Positions 45,862-55,293 of a stretch of 64,000 bases of DNA are shown piece by piece. The notes under the pieces were generated by a model, which saw only the letters and a list, made by a program, of their open reading frames with translations, was not told where the DNA came from and ran no database searches. Position 1 is the stretch's first letter, and each line of letters opens with the position of its first letter. The stretch is from positions 68,598 to 132,597 of the forward strand of contig NZ_RBIJ01000002.1 of assembly GCF_003633725.1 (NCBI RefSeq), in the 5' to 3' direction. This DNA is from Brockia lithotrophica. Lineage in GTDB: Bacteria > Bacillota > Bacilli > Thermicanales > DSM-22653. The translations under genes and the position numbers were made by a program.

Positions 45862-45918
45862 AAAATCGTTTTCTGGAAATTCCGGGCGAGGATCCCCAAC
45901 GCACCTGGCACCTTCACG

Positions 45919-46500
45919 TCAGGGCGAAGAAGTACCGGATTGCGGAAGGCGGCCCAGACGCTCGGCGATTTCGGCGTTCAGGGAAAAGAGTTCTACGCGT
46001 GGCTCTCCCCAAATCCCGAAACTTTTCCCTAGCGTGTGCCGGGCCACCATCTCCCGAAGTTCTGCCTCGGAAATCCCCGTCACGCGAGCGATGCGGGGGA
46101 TTTGGAGCTCGGCGGCGGCAACGGAAATGTGGGGGTCGAGCCCCGAACCGGAAGCCGTCACGTAGTCCGCGGGAAGCGGTCCCGAAACGCCCTCCTCTCG
46201 TCGGACTTCGGCGACCCGTTGGGCCAAACTTTCTTTGTACTTCGGGCTCGCGACCGCGAGGTTCGTACCCCCCGTACCCAGGGGATCATAGCCCCCCGCA
46301 CTTGGCCGAGGGTGAAAGAACTCCGGCCAAGCATACGTCTGACCTACGAGCGGCGAGCCGAGGACCTCGCCGTTTCGCTCGACGAGGCTTCCTCGGGCTT
46401 GCCACGGGAAGAAGAGTTCGGCGGCTCCCACGGTCACGAGGGGGTAGACCAGTCCCGTGAGAAGGGCAAAGACGACCGCCGCCCGAAGAGCGGGAATCAC
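45919..46500 (-). CDS. kdpC: Potassium-transporting ATPase subunit KdpC
   Basis: Single-helix subunit of KdpFABC, 193 residues, thought to assist ATP binding by KdpB. Helix about 8-30, then the KdpC motifs LFFPWQARGSLVERNGEVLGSPLVGQ, FHPRPSAGGYDPLGTGGTNLA and LDPHISVAAAELQIPRIARV. GTG 46500 is chosen over TTG 46524 since AAAGGAG lies 9 nt upstream and the resulting N terminus matches E. coli KdpC. It follows kdpB closely. Confidence 0.95.
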   Translation of the reverse strand: MIPALRAAVVFALLTGLVYPLVTVGAAELFFPWQARGSLVERNGEVLGSPLVGQTYAWPEFFHPRPSAGGYDPLGTGGTNLAVASPKYKESLAQRVAEVRREEGVSGPLPADYVTASGSGLDPHISVAAAELQIPRIARVTGISEAELREMVARHTLGKSFGIWGEPRVELFSLNAEIAERLGRLPQSGTSSP

Positions 46501-46534
46501 GGTGCACCACTCCTTTACCCGCAAAGGTGCGGAC

Positions 46535-48586
46535 CTAGCGAACGCCTAAGAACGTAAGGAACACGTCGATGAGCTTGATCCCGACAAAGGGAGCGATCAC
46601 CCCGCCCAAGCCGTAGATCAGGATGTTGCGGGCGAGGAGCTGGTCGGCGGTGGCCGGCCGGTAGCGCACACCCCGAAGGGCCAAGGGGATGAGGAGGGGG
46701 ATGATGATCGCGTTGAAGATCATCGCCGAGAGGATCGCCGTCCGAGGCGACGTAAGGTGAAGGACGTTGAGCGCGTCGAGGGCGGGAATCCCGCTTACGA
46801 CAATCGCCGGAAAGATCGTGAAGTACTTCGCGACGTCGTTTGCCACGGAAAAGGCGGTGAGGGCTCCGCGGGTGATGAGAAGCTGCTTTCCTATGGCGAT
46901 CACGGTCAAGAGCTTGGTCGGGTCGCTGTCCAGATCCACCATGTTTGCCGCTTCCTTGGCCGCCTGGGTCCCCGAATTCATGGCGAGGCCCACATCTGCC
47001 TGGGCGAGGGCCGGCGCGTCGTTCGTCCCGTCACCGGTCATCGCCACGAGCTTCCCTTGGCGCTGTTCGCGCTCGATGATACGGATCTTGTCCTCCGGGT
47101 GCGCCTCGGCGACGAACTCGTCGACCCCCGCCTCCTGGGCGATCGTCGCCGCCGTAAGCGGGTTGTCGCCCGTGAGCATGATCGTCTTGATCCCCATGGC
47201 GCGAAGCTCGGCAAAACGCTCCTTAAGCCCGGGTTTGACGGTGTCCTTGAGGTAGATGAGCCCGAGGATCTCCCCGTTTACCGCCACGGCAAGCGGCGTC
47301 CCACCCTCGCGCGCGATGCGTTCCGTCTTAGGAGCGAGGTCGGGCGGCACGGGCAAGCCCTTAGCCTCGGCTTCGCGGCGGATCACGTCGACGGCGCCTT
47401 TCACAAACGTCTCCCCCGAAGCGAGGCGGAGGCCGGATTTCCGTGTCTCCGCCGAAAACTCGATCACCGTCGCCCCTTCGAGGGCTTGGGCCTCTTCGGC
47501 CCAAACTACGCCCTTGCGTCGGGCAAGATCGACAATCGAACGCCCTTCCGGCGTCTCGTCGCGCACCGAAGCGCGGTAGGCGGCCTCCGCAACCTCGCTC
47601 TCCGAGTGCGTACCCACAGGGATGAACTCCGCGGCCATGCGGTGTCCGTAGGTAATGGTTCCCGTTTTGTCGAGGACGATCACGTCGATGTCGCCGGCCG
47701 CCTCGATTGCCCGACCGCTCATGGCGATCACGTTGGCCTGGGCCAGGCGGTCCATCCCCGCGATGCCGATCGCCGAAAGTAGACCGCCGATTGTCGTGGG
47801 AATAAGCGCCACGAGAAGGGCGATGAGGTTTACGGCGTCAAAGGAGATCCCCAGATAGCCGGCAACGGGGACGAGGGTGGCGACGACGAGGAGGAAGATG
47901 AGCGTAAGCGCCACGAGGAGGATGGTAAGCGCCACCTCGTTCGGCGTTTTTTTCCGCTTCGCCCCTTCCACGAGGGCGATCATTCGGTCGAGAAACGTTT
48001 CCCCCGGGTCGTGGGTGACGCGGACGACGATCCAGTCGGAAATCACGCGCGTACCTGCGGTTACGGAGGAGAAGTCGCCGCCCGCCTCTTTGATCACCGG
48101 AGCGGACTCCCCGGTGATTACCGACTCGTCGATGGCGGCGAGACCTTCAACGATCTCTCCGTCGGCGGGGATGATCTCCCCTTCCTCTACTCGAACGACG
48201 TCGCCCTTTCGCAAGGCGGAAGCCGGAACCCATTCGAACTCGCCGTCCTTCTTCAGCCGGCGCGCCATCGTCTCTCCACGGGTCTTGCGGAGCGCCGCGG
48301 CCTGCGCCTTTCCGCGCCCCTCTGCTACGGCTTCGGCGAAGTTCGCGAAGAGGACGGTGAAGAAGAGGATGAGGAACATGGCGAAGTTGTACCCACGACC
48401 GGCTTCGGAAGCCCCGAAGAGATCGGGCCAAATCGTGAGGAGGAGGGTGAGGAAGGCGCCAACCTCCACGAGGAACATCACGGGATTCTTTACCATCTGG
48501 CGGGGGTCGAGCTTGACAAAGCTCATGCGGACGGCTTCCCCTAAGAGTTCCCGGCTGTAGGGTTGCACCGCTTTGCGTTCGACCAC
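46535..48586 (-). CDS. kdpB: Potassium-transporting P-type ATPase subunit KdpB
   Basis: Catalytic P-type ATPase, 683 residues. Phosphorylation motif DKTGTIT (about 310), [42 protein letters not shown] (about 520-560), TGES and seven membrane helices are all present. GTG 48586 has AAGGAGG at good spacing. The first 25 residues ([14 protein letters not shown]) are typical. Downstream of kdpA with a 101-bp gap, so an internal signal may exist there, but none was recognised. Confidence 0.97.
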   Translation of the reverse strand: MVERKAVQPYSRELLGEAVRMSFVKLDPRQMVKNPVMFLVEVGAFLTLLLTIWPDLFGASEAGRGYNFAMFLILFFTVLFANFAEAVAEGRGKAQAAALRKTRGETMARRLKKDGEFEWVPASALRKGDVVRVEEGEIIPADGEIVEGLAAIDESVITGESAPVIKEAGGDFSSVTAGTRVISDWIVVRVTHDPGETFLDRMIALVEGAKRKKTPNEVALTILLVALTLIFLLVVATLVPVAGYLGISFDAVNLIALLVALIPTTIGGLLSAIGIAGMDRLAQANVIAMSGRAIEAAGDIDVIVLDKTGTITYGHRMAAEFIPVGTHSESEVAEAAYRASVRDETPEGRSIVDLARRKGVVWAEEAQALEGATVIEFSAETRKSGLRLASGETFVKGAVDVIRREAEAKGLPVPPDLAPKTERIAREGGTPLAVAVNGEILGLIYLKDTVKPGLKERFAELRAMGIKTIMLTGDNPLTAATIAQEAGVDEFVAEAHPEDKIRIIEREQRQGKLVAMTGDGTNDAPALAQADVGLAMNSGTQAAKEAANMVDLDSDPTKLLTVIAIGKQLLITRGALTAFSVANDVAKYFTIFPAIVVSGIPALDALNVLHLTSPRTAILSAMIFNAIIIPLLIPLALRGVRYRPATADQLLARNILIYGLGGVIAPFVGIKLIDVFLTFLGVR

Positions 48587-48687
48587 GACCTAAACCTCCT
48601 TCGCGCACCTACCCCCGTAGGGGATGCTTGTCGGAAGGCGCACCGGTGTCCTCCGTCGCTTCCCGGTCCCGGCCGCAAACCGGATTC

Positions 48688-50385
48688 TTACGGGGCTACG
48701 CCCTGTACGAGCATTGTAAAGTGCTCCGCCAAGGGCCCCAGCGCGAGGACCGGAAAGAACGTGAGACCCCCGACCACCCAAATCACGAAGACGACGAGGG
48801 AAGCGAAGAGCGGGGTGTCTACCTTGAGCGTCCCCGTAGACTCGGGGACCACGCGCTTTTGGCCCAACGACGCGGCGACGGCGACGAGCGCGAGGAGGGA
48901 CACAAAGCGGCCGAAGAGCATGACGAGCCCGATGGAGACGTTGTAAAAGGGCGTGTCGGCGTTGAGCCCCGCAAAGGCGGATCCGTTGTTGGCCGCCCCG
49001 GAGGCATAGGCATAGGCAACTTCGGAGATTCCGTGGAAGAAGGGGTTGAGGATGGATTCCCGCGGCCCGGGCAGGGAAAGGGCGAGGGCCGTGGGGAAGA
49101 GGATGAGGAGCGGGTGCATGAGCAAGGCGATCACGAGGAGCTTCATTTCCTTAGGCTCGATCTTGCGGCCGAGAAACTCGGGCGTCCGTCCCACGAGCAG
49201 ACCCGAGAGGAAAACGGTGAGAAGGACGTACATGAGGATGTTGAGAAACCCCGCCCCTACGCCCCCGAAGACGGTGTTGAGCATCATTTGAAACAGCGGG
49301 ATCATCCCTCCGAGGGGCGTAAGGGAGTCGTGCATGTTGTCCACAGAACCGGTCGTGGCCGCCGTCGTCACCGTGGTAAAGAGGCTGGCACCGACGATGC
49401 CGAAACGCCACTCCTTGCCCTCGAAGTTGCCGCCCTGAACTCCGAGTTCGCGGAGCGCCGGTGTCCCCCAGGTTTCCGCGGCGTAGACGACGGCGAAATG
49501 GGTGAGAAAGATCGCAAACACACCCGCATAGAGGAGCCAGGCGAGCCGCATCCTCCCCGTGGCCCGGCCGAAGGTGACGAGAAGTGCGGTGGGAACGAGC
49601 ATCATGAGGAGCATGTGGAGGAGGTTGGTAAAGGGCGTAGGGTTTTCGTATGGGTGGGCGGCGTTTGCCCCGAAGTACCCGCCCCCGTTCGTCCCCAAGT
49701 GCTTGATTACCTCGAGGGTGGCTATGGGGCCACGGGCAATTACCTGTTGGGCGCCGTCGAGCGTAGTAACGGTTACGCGCCCGAGTAGGGTTTGGGGCAT
49801 GCCTTCGGCGACGTAGAGGAGCGCCACGACGAAGGAAAGGGGAAGGAGGAAGCGCACCACGACGCGGGTAAAGTCGCGGTAGAAATTCCCAAGGGTGCGG
49901 TCCCCGCGAATTCCCCGGATGGCGGCAAAGGCGGCCACGATCCCCGTGGCGGCGGACACGGTCATGAGAAAGGTGATGCCGAGCATCTGGCCGAGGATGC
50001 TCATCGCCGTTTCGCCGGAGTACGACTGCCAGTTTGTGTTCGTGATGAAGGAAGCCGCCGTGTTAAAGGCCAAATCCGGCGATTGGTTTGGAATCCCGTC
50101 GGGATTGAGGGGGAGGTACGCCTGAAGGCGGAAGACGGCGTACCCGAGGAGCATCATGAAGAGGTTAGAGAGCACGAGTGCCTTGGCATAGGCGCGAAAG
50201 TCCATCTCCTCGTCGGGATCTACGCCCATAAGCCGGTAGAGCGGCCGCTCCACGGGGAGAAACACACGACCGAACGGACCTTCTCCTGCCTCCATGAGGC
50301 GGTAGAGGTAGTTCCCCGTAGGAACCATGAGAGCCGTCACGAGGAGGACGAAGACCAAAACCTCCAGAAAATCCGGACCGTTCAC
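48688..50385 (-). CDS. kdpA: Potassium-transporting ATPase subunit KdpA
   Basis: Potassium channel-like subunit, 565 residues, with about ten membrane helices and the four selectivity-filter loops; clear segments are TNTNWQSYSGETAMS, GTNGGGYFGANAAHPYENPTPF and NNGSAFAGLNADTPFYN. GTG 50385 follows GGGAGGGGAACCC. Downstream of kdpF by 82 bp. Complete and of usual length, so the pump is predicted functional. Confidence 0.97.
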   Translation of the reverse strand: MNGPDFLEVLVFVLLVTALMVPTGNYLYRLMEAGEGPFGRVFLPVERPLYRLMGVDPDEEMDFRAYAKALVLSNLFMMLLGYAVFRLQAYLPLNPDGIPNQSPDLAFNTAASFITNTNWQSYSGETAMSILGQMLGITFLMTVSAATGIVAAFAAIRGIRGDRTLGNFYRDFTRVVVRFLLPLSFVVALLYVAEGMPQTLLGRVTVTTLDGAQQVIARGPIATLEVIKHLGTNGGGYFGANAAHPYENPTPFTNLLHMLLMMLVPTALLVTFGRATGRMRLAWLLYAGVFAIFLTHFAVVYAAETWGTPALRELGVQGGNFEGKEWRFGIVGASLFTTVTTAATTGSVDNMHDSLTPLGGMIPLFQMMLNTVFGGVGAGFLNILMYVLLTVFLSGLLVGRTPEFLGRKIEPKEMKLLVIALLMHPLLILFPTALALSLPGPRESILNPFFHGISEVAYAYASGAANNGSAFAGLNADTPFYNVSIGLVMLFGRFVSLLALVAVAASLGQKRVVPESTGTLKVDTPLFASLVVFVIWVVGGLTFFPVLALGPLAEHFTMLVQGVAP

Positions 50386-50467
50386 GGGTTCCCCTCCCTG
50401 TCCATACCCGAGTGGTGCGACTTCATGTAACCCCTGTACCCTTCGGGTGCGGCGATCCTCGAGTCTC

Positions 50468-50545
50468 CTAAAACCGTTCTGCGAAAAGCAGCGCGTAGGC
50501 GAGGTAGACGAAGAGAAGTACCGTCAACGCGAGGAGGGCCGTCAC
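50468..50545 (-). CDS. kdpF: KdpF, small stabilising subunit
   Basis: A 25-residue peptide, MTALLALTVLLFVYLAYALL then FAERF, one transmembrane helix, matching KdpF in size and in the helix followed by a short acidic end (E. coli ends NAEAF). Starts with GTG overlapping the stop of the preceding small ORF (GTGA). KdpF stabilises the KdpABC complex. Confidence 0.88.
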   Translation of the reverse strand: MTALLALTVLLFVYLAYALLFAERF

Positions 50546-50652
50546 CTTCCGTTCCCTCCTTCGTCGCGGAGGATCCACTCGATCCCCGGAATCCAAAGCA
50601 CGAACGCGGCAAAACTCGCCAGGGTGAGGAGGATCATCCACACATCCCCCAT
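50542..50652 (-). CDS. 36-residue membrane peptide at head of kdp operon
   Basis: Begins MGDVWMILLTLASFAAF, with one predicted helix and a charged tail (EWILRDEGGNGR). ATG 50652 has AAGGGGGAA upstream. Its stop overlaps the kdpF start, implying translational coupling. Many kdp operons have a second tiny single-helix gene before kdpF, but it is rarely characterised. The same frame stays open upstream to 50988; the extension has no helix and a biased Ser/Arg/Pro composition and is judged leader sequence, although a good GAGGAGG precedes an ATG at 50961. Confidence 0.62.
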   Translation of the reverse strand: MGDVWMILLTLASFAAFVLWIPGIEWILRDEGGNGR

Positions 50653-51026
50653 ACTCGCTTCCCCCTTTTCCCCTTTGCCCGAGGTGCGTTCGGCCGTCCC
50701 GGCCGTAGTATGCGCTCGGGGTGCCGACGGCGGTGCGCGTTCACACATAAAGCGCGGTTGTCCTTCTCCGACGCACGGAGAGATACAGGGAAAGGCCGCA
50801 AAGGGCAAAAGAGACAAAAAAGAGACGGGACACCGCCTGCGCCCCGACACGGATTTCGCGGAAAGCCGTCCGGACATTCGCCCTCTCGACGACAAACCGG
50901 CCGACCCGGCGGCCGGAAAAGAGACGCACGCGATGGGCGCACGCCTCAACAGCGGAGACATGAGAATATGCCTCCTCAAAGTTCGCACTTGCGTTTATAT
51001 GCGGAAGTTACATTCTCTCCTTGTCG
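50653..51026 (-). other. Long kdp operon leader
   Basis: About 375 nt between the predicted start point and the first small gene. Near its 5' end GAGAAT and ATTCTC can pair around a GAGGAGG sequence; a U-rich stretch (about 50810-50830) lies in the middle. Two overlapping ORFs can be drawn (50542-50988; 50741-50929) but neither looks convincingly coding. No known c-di-AMP (ydaO) or other riboswitch signature was recognised. Confidence 0.45.
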
Positions 51027-51032
51027 GACGCA

Positions 51033-51061
51033 ATTGTACTCCGGAACACATGCGGCGTCAA
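51033..51061 (-). promoter_or_regulatory. Sigma-A promoter for the kdp operon
   Basis: Minus-strand TTGACG (51056-51061), 17 bp, TACAAT (51033-51038): five of six bases at each hexamer with ideal spacing. It sits 65 bp after the potD stop. Confidence 0.75.
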
Positions 51062-51126
51062 GGGGGGATCGCTTCGGCAGTACCGTTCCGGCACGCACTC
51101 GGCGGGCATGCCGAAGGGGCGGGGGA

Positions 51127-52197
51127 TCACTTCCGGTGCATTTTGAACTCGAGGAAGAGCTCGTTGTAGCGTGCCACGGCGTCCCGCCCTAGGTCGAGGT
51201 AGACTTCGAGGCGCCGCAGTACCTCCTCCGGAGGATAGAAGCGTTCGTCGGAGGTGACCTCTTCGGGGAGAAGGGCGAAGGCTTCACGGTTGGGTGTTGC
51301 GTACCCGACGTATTCCGCGTTTTGGGCTGCGACCTCCGGATCGAGGAAGAAGTTGATGAACTTGTACGCCCCCTCCACGTTGCGCGCCGTCTTGGGGATG
51401 ACGAAGTTGTCAAACCAGATGTTCGAACCTTCCTCGGGAATCACGTACTCGAAGGACGGGTTGTGCTCGAGGACGCTCTTGGCGTCGCCCGACCAGATCA
51501 CGCCCACGCTTGCCTCATCCTGCGCCAAAAGCACGCGGATCTCGTCGCCTACGATGGCCTTTACGTTGGGCACCAAGGTGTCCAAAAGCGCCTTGGCTTC
51601 CTCGAGGTGGGCGGGATCCGCGTCGTTTAAAGAATAGCCCAACGTCTGAAGCCCTATGCCAACCACTTCCCGCGGGCCGTCGACGAGGAGTACCTGCCCC
51701 CGAAGGTCCAAAGACCAAAGGTCCCGCCAACTCCGAATCTCGAAAGGAACCCGATCGGGGCGGTAGGCGATGCCGAGCGTCCCCCAGAAGTAGGGAACGG
51801 AGTACCGATTCCCCGGGTCGAAAGGAAGGTCGAGAAACCGGGGATCGATGTATCGCAAATTGGGAAGTCGGTCGTGGTCGAGGGGGAGGAGGAGACCTTC
51901 GCGGATCAGGCGCTGGATCGCGTAGTCGCTGGGCACGGCGACGTCGTACGAGGTCCCGCCCTGGCGGAGCTTCGCCAGCATCTCTTCGTTGGAATCGAAC
52001 GTCTCGTAAACGACTCGGATCCCTGTCTCCTCCTGAAAGCGTTCGAGGAGCGCAGGGTCGATGTAGTCGCCCCAGTTGTAGACGTGGAGGACGTTTTCCC
52101 CGTATGCTCGGTACTTTGCCGTAACGGCGGCGCGGGCGGAAACGACGAGGGCGAGGAGGAGCCCCACGAAGGCAAAAAAGCGAACGAGCGTCCGCAT
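51127..52197 (-). CDS. potD: Spermidine/putrescine-binding protein PotD
   Basis: Extracellular polyamine receptor of the PotABCD importer, 356 residues. N-terminal hydrophobic signal (about 5-25) followed by the PotD pattern LHVYNWGDYIDPALLERFQEETGIRVVYETFDSNEEMLAKL, then YDVAVPSDYAIQRLI and VPYFWGTLGIAY. There is no lipobox Cys; the likely signal peptidase I site is around SARA-AV, or the signal may remain as an anchor. It is the last gene of potA-potB-potC-potD. Confidence 0.93.
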   Translation of the reverse strand: MRTLVRFFAFVGLLLALVVSARAAVTAKYRAYGENVLHVYNWGDYIDPALLERFQEETGIRVVYETFDSNEEMLAKLRQGGTSYDVAVPSDYAIQRLIREGLLLPLDHDRLPNLRYIDPRFLDLPFDPGNRYSVPYFWGTLGIAYRPDRVPFEIRSWRDLWSLDLRGQVLLVDGPREVVGIGLQTLGYSLNDADPAHLEEAKALLDTLVPNVKAIVGDEIRVLLAQDEASVGVIWSGDAKSVLEHNPSFEYVIPEEGSNIWFDNFVIPKTARNVEGAYKFINFFLDPEVAAQNAEYVGYATPNREAFALLPEEVTSDERFYPPEEVLRRLEVYLDLGRDAVARYNELFLEFKMHRK

Positions 52198-52269
52198 GGC
52201 TTCACTTCCCTTCGCACTTCTGCCAAAAACGCGTAAACCCGAGTGCTGGAAGCGGCAATCGCGCGCGAA

Positions 52270-53076
52270 CTAGCGGCGTGCCTCGCTCCGGGGACGCATC
52301 TCCCGACGTTGAATCCAGTAGTAGCCGAACGCAAAGGCAAAGCTCAGAAGGAAGAGAAGGGCGGACAGGGCGTTGAGCTCTAGAGACACTCCGCGGCGGG
52401 CGCGCGAGTAGATCTCCACGGGCAAGGTGGAAAAACCGCCCCCAGTGACAAAAAAGGTTACGGCGAAGTCGTCGAAGGAGTACGTAAGGGCCATGAAAAA
52501 GCCGGCGAGAATCCCAGGGGTGATGTAGGGGAGGATCACGCGGAAGAGGACGTCGCGGTGGGACGCCCCGAGGTCGTAGGCGGCGTCGAGGAGCGTCTTG
52601 GGCATCTTCTCCACCTGCGGGAGAACCATGAGGACGACGATCGGTACGCTGAACGCTACGTGCGCCAGAAGGACCGAGCCTTCGCCGAGGGCGATCCCTG
52701 CTAGCGTAAAGAGAAGGAGGAAGGAAATTCCGATCTGCACATCGGGACTTACGAGGAGCACGTTGTTCAAAAGGAGGAGCGTCTCCCGCCTACGCCGCGC
52801 TTCCGACATGCCGATGAGGAGGGCACCCGCCGTTCCCACAACCGTGGCCAAGATGCTCGAGGCGAGGGCGATCACGAGCGTATTCAACGCGATCACGAGC
52901 AGGCGCTCGTCGTTCAGAAGTTCGCGGTACCAGTCGAGCGAAAACCCTTCCCAAGCGTACATCGTGTCCCCGGCGTTGAAAGAAAACGCGATCAAGTAGA
53001 GAATTGGCGCGTAGAGGACGAAAAACACGAAGACGAGGTACGCCTTCCCCAGGCGCCCTCCCGTCCGCTCCCACAT
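52270..53076 (-). CDS. potC: Spermidine/putrescine permease PotC
   Basis: Inner-membrane permease of 268 residues with six helices and the EAA loop (DAAYDLGASHRDVLFRVILPYITPGILAG). The PotC-type opening is FFVLYAPILYLIAFSFN. ATG 53076 was preferred to an upstream GTG (53100) because GAAGGACGGG lies in position. It pairs with PotB. Confidence 0.92.
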   Translation of the reverse strand: MWERTGGRLGKAYLVFVFFVLYAPILYLIAFSFNAGDTMYAWEGFSLDWYRELLNDERLLVIALNTLVIALASSILATVVGTAGALLIGMSEARRRRETLLLLNNVLLVSPDVQIGISFLLLFTLAGIALGEGSVLLAHVAFSVPIVVLMVLPQVEKMPKTLLDAAYDLGASHRDVLFRVILPYITPGILAGFFMALTYSFDDFAVTFFVTGGGFSTLPVEIYSRARRGVSLELNALSALLFLLSFAFAFGYYWIQRREMRPRSEARR

Positions 53077-53166
53077 CCTTCGAGCCCGTCCTTCTTCCAC
53101 CGCGGAAATTCACCCCCTTGTCGGCCGTACCTGCACCCTCGCCATCGTTCCTTGCGGCTCTGAAAC

Positions 53167-53982
53167 CTACTCGCCCCCGACGGGAGCGGCAAAGAAACTC
53201 CGCCGGGCGAAGATCACGGACGCGCTCATGAGAAGGAGGAGGACGACGGCGATGGCCGACCCCATCCCCCAATCGCCCGTCACGAGAAAGTGCTGCTCGA
53301 TGGCGGTCCCCAAGGTAATAACGCGGTTTCCCGCGATGAGCCGCGTGATCATGAAGAGAGACAACGCGGGGATGAAGGTCGCCTGAACACCCGCCCGCAC
53401 CCCCGGAAGGCTCAGAGGCCAGATGACCCGGCGGACGACCTGTAAGGGGGAAGCGCCCAGGTCGCGGGCGGCGTCGATGAGTTCTGCAGGAATGGCGCGA
53501 ACGGCATTGAAGATGGGGAGGATCATAAAGGGAATAAAGATGTACACGGAAACGAGCACGAAACCGAGGTCGGTAAAGAGAAGCGGGACGGGCCCCAGGC
53601 CTACGAGGGAAACGAGGGCGTTGACGGGCCCGTGCTCGGAAAGGATCCCGAGAAAGGCGTAGGCCTTGAGGAGGAGGTTCACCCAGGAAGGAAGGATGAG
53701 GGCGACGAGCCAGAAGTCGCGCGACGCAAGGCGTACGAGGGCGAGGGCTGCGGGATAGGCCACGACAAGAGAGAGAAAGGTAATCCAAAACGCGTACCAA
53801 AGAGAGTCCCCGGCCATCCGAAGGTAGACCGGGGAAAAGAACCGGAAGAAGTTTTCCAACGTCCACCTTCCGTGGACGTCGTGAAGGCTTTGGTAGAGGA
53901 CGAGGAGGATCGGAAGGACGACGAAAGCGGCAAGCCAAACCCCGTAGGTAATCCAAAAGAGGATGCGGATCTTACCGAGCAA
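53167..53982 (-). CDS. potB: Spermidine/putrescine permease PotB
   Basis: 271-residue permease with six helices and the EAA loop [29 protein letters not shown]. The overlapping start (11 bp) with the potA end shows coupling. Together with PotC it forms the transmembrane channel. Confidence 0.92.
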   Translation of the reverse strand: MLGKIRILFWITYGVWLAAFVVLPILLVLYQSLHDVHGRWTLENFFRFFSPVYLRMAGDSLWYAFWITFLSLVVAYPAALALVRLASRDFWLVALILPSWVNLLLKAYAFLGILSEHGPVNALVSLVGLGPVPLLFTDLGFVLVSVYIFIPFMILPIFNAVRAIPAELIDAARDLGASPLQVVRRVIWPLSLPGVRAGVQATFIPALSLFMITRLIAGNRVITLGTAIEQHFLVTGDWGMGSAIAVVLLLLMSASVIFARRSFFAAPVGGE

Positions 53983-55096
53983 GGGCGGGTGTCCCCCCTT
54001 CCTCGGCGAGACCGTCCGCAGGTGCGGCCGAGTCCGAGAAAGATCCGTTTTCCTCGCGTACGCGGGGCATTACGTGGATGGCGTCGGGATCAAAGCGAAT
54101 TCCTACGAGCGTTCCCTCGGCAACGCGGCGCGTGGAGTGGATGAGCCAACGCCCCCCGAGGTCGTCGATGCCCACCATTTCGTAGTGCACGCCGCGGAAG
54201 AGTTCCGAAACGATGCGGACGTCGAGAAGTCCTTCCCCCGCCGGAACGATTTCGAGGTCTTCGGGGCGAAGGACGACGTCCACGGGGGCTTCCCGCGGAA
54301 ATCCGCGATCAACACAGGTAAAGACGCGGCCTTGAAAGGCCACGCGGTAGTCTTCGAGCATGACGCCCTCGAAGAGGTTTGACTCGCCAATGAACCGGGC
54401 CACGAAGCGGTTGGCCGGCTCGTCGTAGATCTGCTTGGGCGTCCCAATCTGCTGGATCTTCCCTTCGTTGAGGACGACTACGGTGTCGGACATGGCGAGC
54501 GCCTCTTCCTGGTCGTGGGTGACGAACACGAAGGTAATCCCCAACTTGCGCTGGAGGTTGCGAAGCTCGTACTGCATTTCCGCACGCAGCTTGCGGTCCA
54601 GGGCGGAAAGAGGCTCGTCGAGGAGGAGGATCTCCGGTTCGTTGACGATCGCCCGCGCGATGGCCACGCGCTGCCTCTGACCGCCGGAAAGTTCGTGCAC
54701 GTGCCGGCGCTCGAACCCGAGAAGGTTGACAAAGCGTAGGGCATCGAGGACCCTTTCGCGTACCTTAGCCTCCCTTTCCCCCCGCACGCGTAGGCCGAAT
54801 GCGACGTTCTCAAAGACGTCGAGGTGGGGGAAGAGGGCGTAGTCCTGAAACACGGTATTCACCTTGCGGCGGTTCGGAGGGAGATCCGTGATGCGTTGCC
54901 GCCGAAAGTAGATCTCGCCACGCTGCGGTCGGACGAATCCCGCGATGAGCCTAAGGATCGTAGTCTTGCCACAACCCGAAGGTCCGAGGAGCGTGGTAAA
55001 CTTTCCCTCCTCGATGTCCAAGAAGAAATCCGCAAGCACCGGGGGGTCGTCGCCATACCGCACCGTTACGCCCTCGAGACGAACGATGGGCTCCAT
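53972..55096 (-). CDS. potA: Spermidine/putrescine ABC transporter ATPase PotA
   Basis: 374-residue ATPase. Walker A GPSGCGKT (about 37-44), Q-loop [18 protein letters not shown], signature [15 protein letters not shown], Walker [12 protein letters not shown], switch His in [10 protein letters not shown]; the C-terminal TOBE domain (about 280-350) is complete. First gene of the operon behind a strong promoter. It follows the spermidine type of the CUT1-like family; a role in another polyamine cannot be excluded. Confidence 0.95.
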   Translation of the reverse strand: MEPIVRLEGVTVRYGDDPPVLADFFLDIEEGKFTTLLGPSGCGKTTILRLIAGFVRPQRGEIYFRRQRITDLPPNRRKVNTVFQDYALFPHLDVFENVAFGLRVRGEREAKVRERVLDALRFVNLLGFERRHVHELSGGQRQRVAIARAIVNEPEILLLDEPLSALDRKLRAEMQYELRNLQRKLGITFVFVTHDQEEALAMSDTVVVLNEGKIQQIGTPKQIYDEPANRFVARFIGESNLFEGVMLEDYRVAFQGRVFTCVDRGFPREAPVDVVLRPEDLEIVPAGEGLLDVRIVSELFRGVHYEMVGIDDLGGRWLIHSTRRVAEGTLVGIRFDPDAIHVMPRVREENGSFSDSAAPADGLAEEGGTPALAR

Positions 55097-55146
55097 CGTC
55101 CCATCCCCACCCCTCGCCGGTTTCCCTTTGTCGCCGATTCGAGCCT

Positions 55147-55174
55147 ATTATACTCACTCCCCCTCGAAGTGCAA
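55147..55174 (-). promoter_or_regulatory. Sigma-A promoter for potABCD
   Basis: Minus-strand TTGCAC (55169-55174), 16 bp, perfect TATAAT (55147-55152), about 50 bp before the potA ATG. Confidence 0.75.
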
Positions 55175-55293
55175 GGAAATTTCGCCGGGGCGGCGGAAAC
55201 CGCCGGAACACAAAAACCCCGGCCAACCCCACCCACCGCCCAAATGCGGCGGCGGATGAGGTCTACCGGAGGAAACGAAAAGCGCGGAGGATC

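Noticed and set aside
50741-50929. 62-residue minus-strand ORF in the kdp leader with a hydrophobic segment
   Set aside because: Its only start is a GTG without a ribosome-binding site, and the hydrophobicity comes from a U-rich run; not enough to call a gene.
50542-50988. 148-residue reading of the small kdp ORF
   Set aside because: The upstream two-thirds is Ser/Arg/Pro-rich and unlike a protein; only the last 36 residues look coding, although a GAGGAGG precedes an internal ATG.
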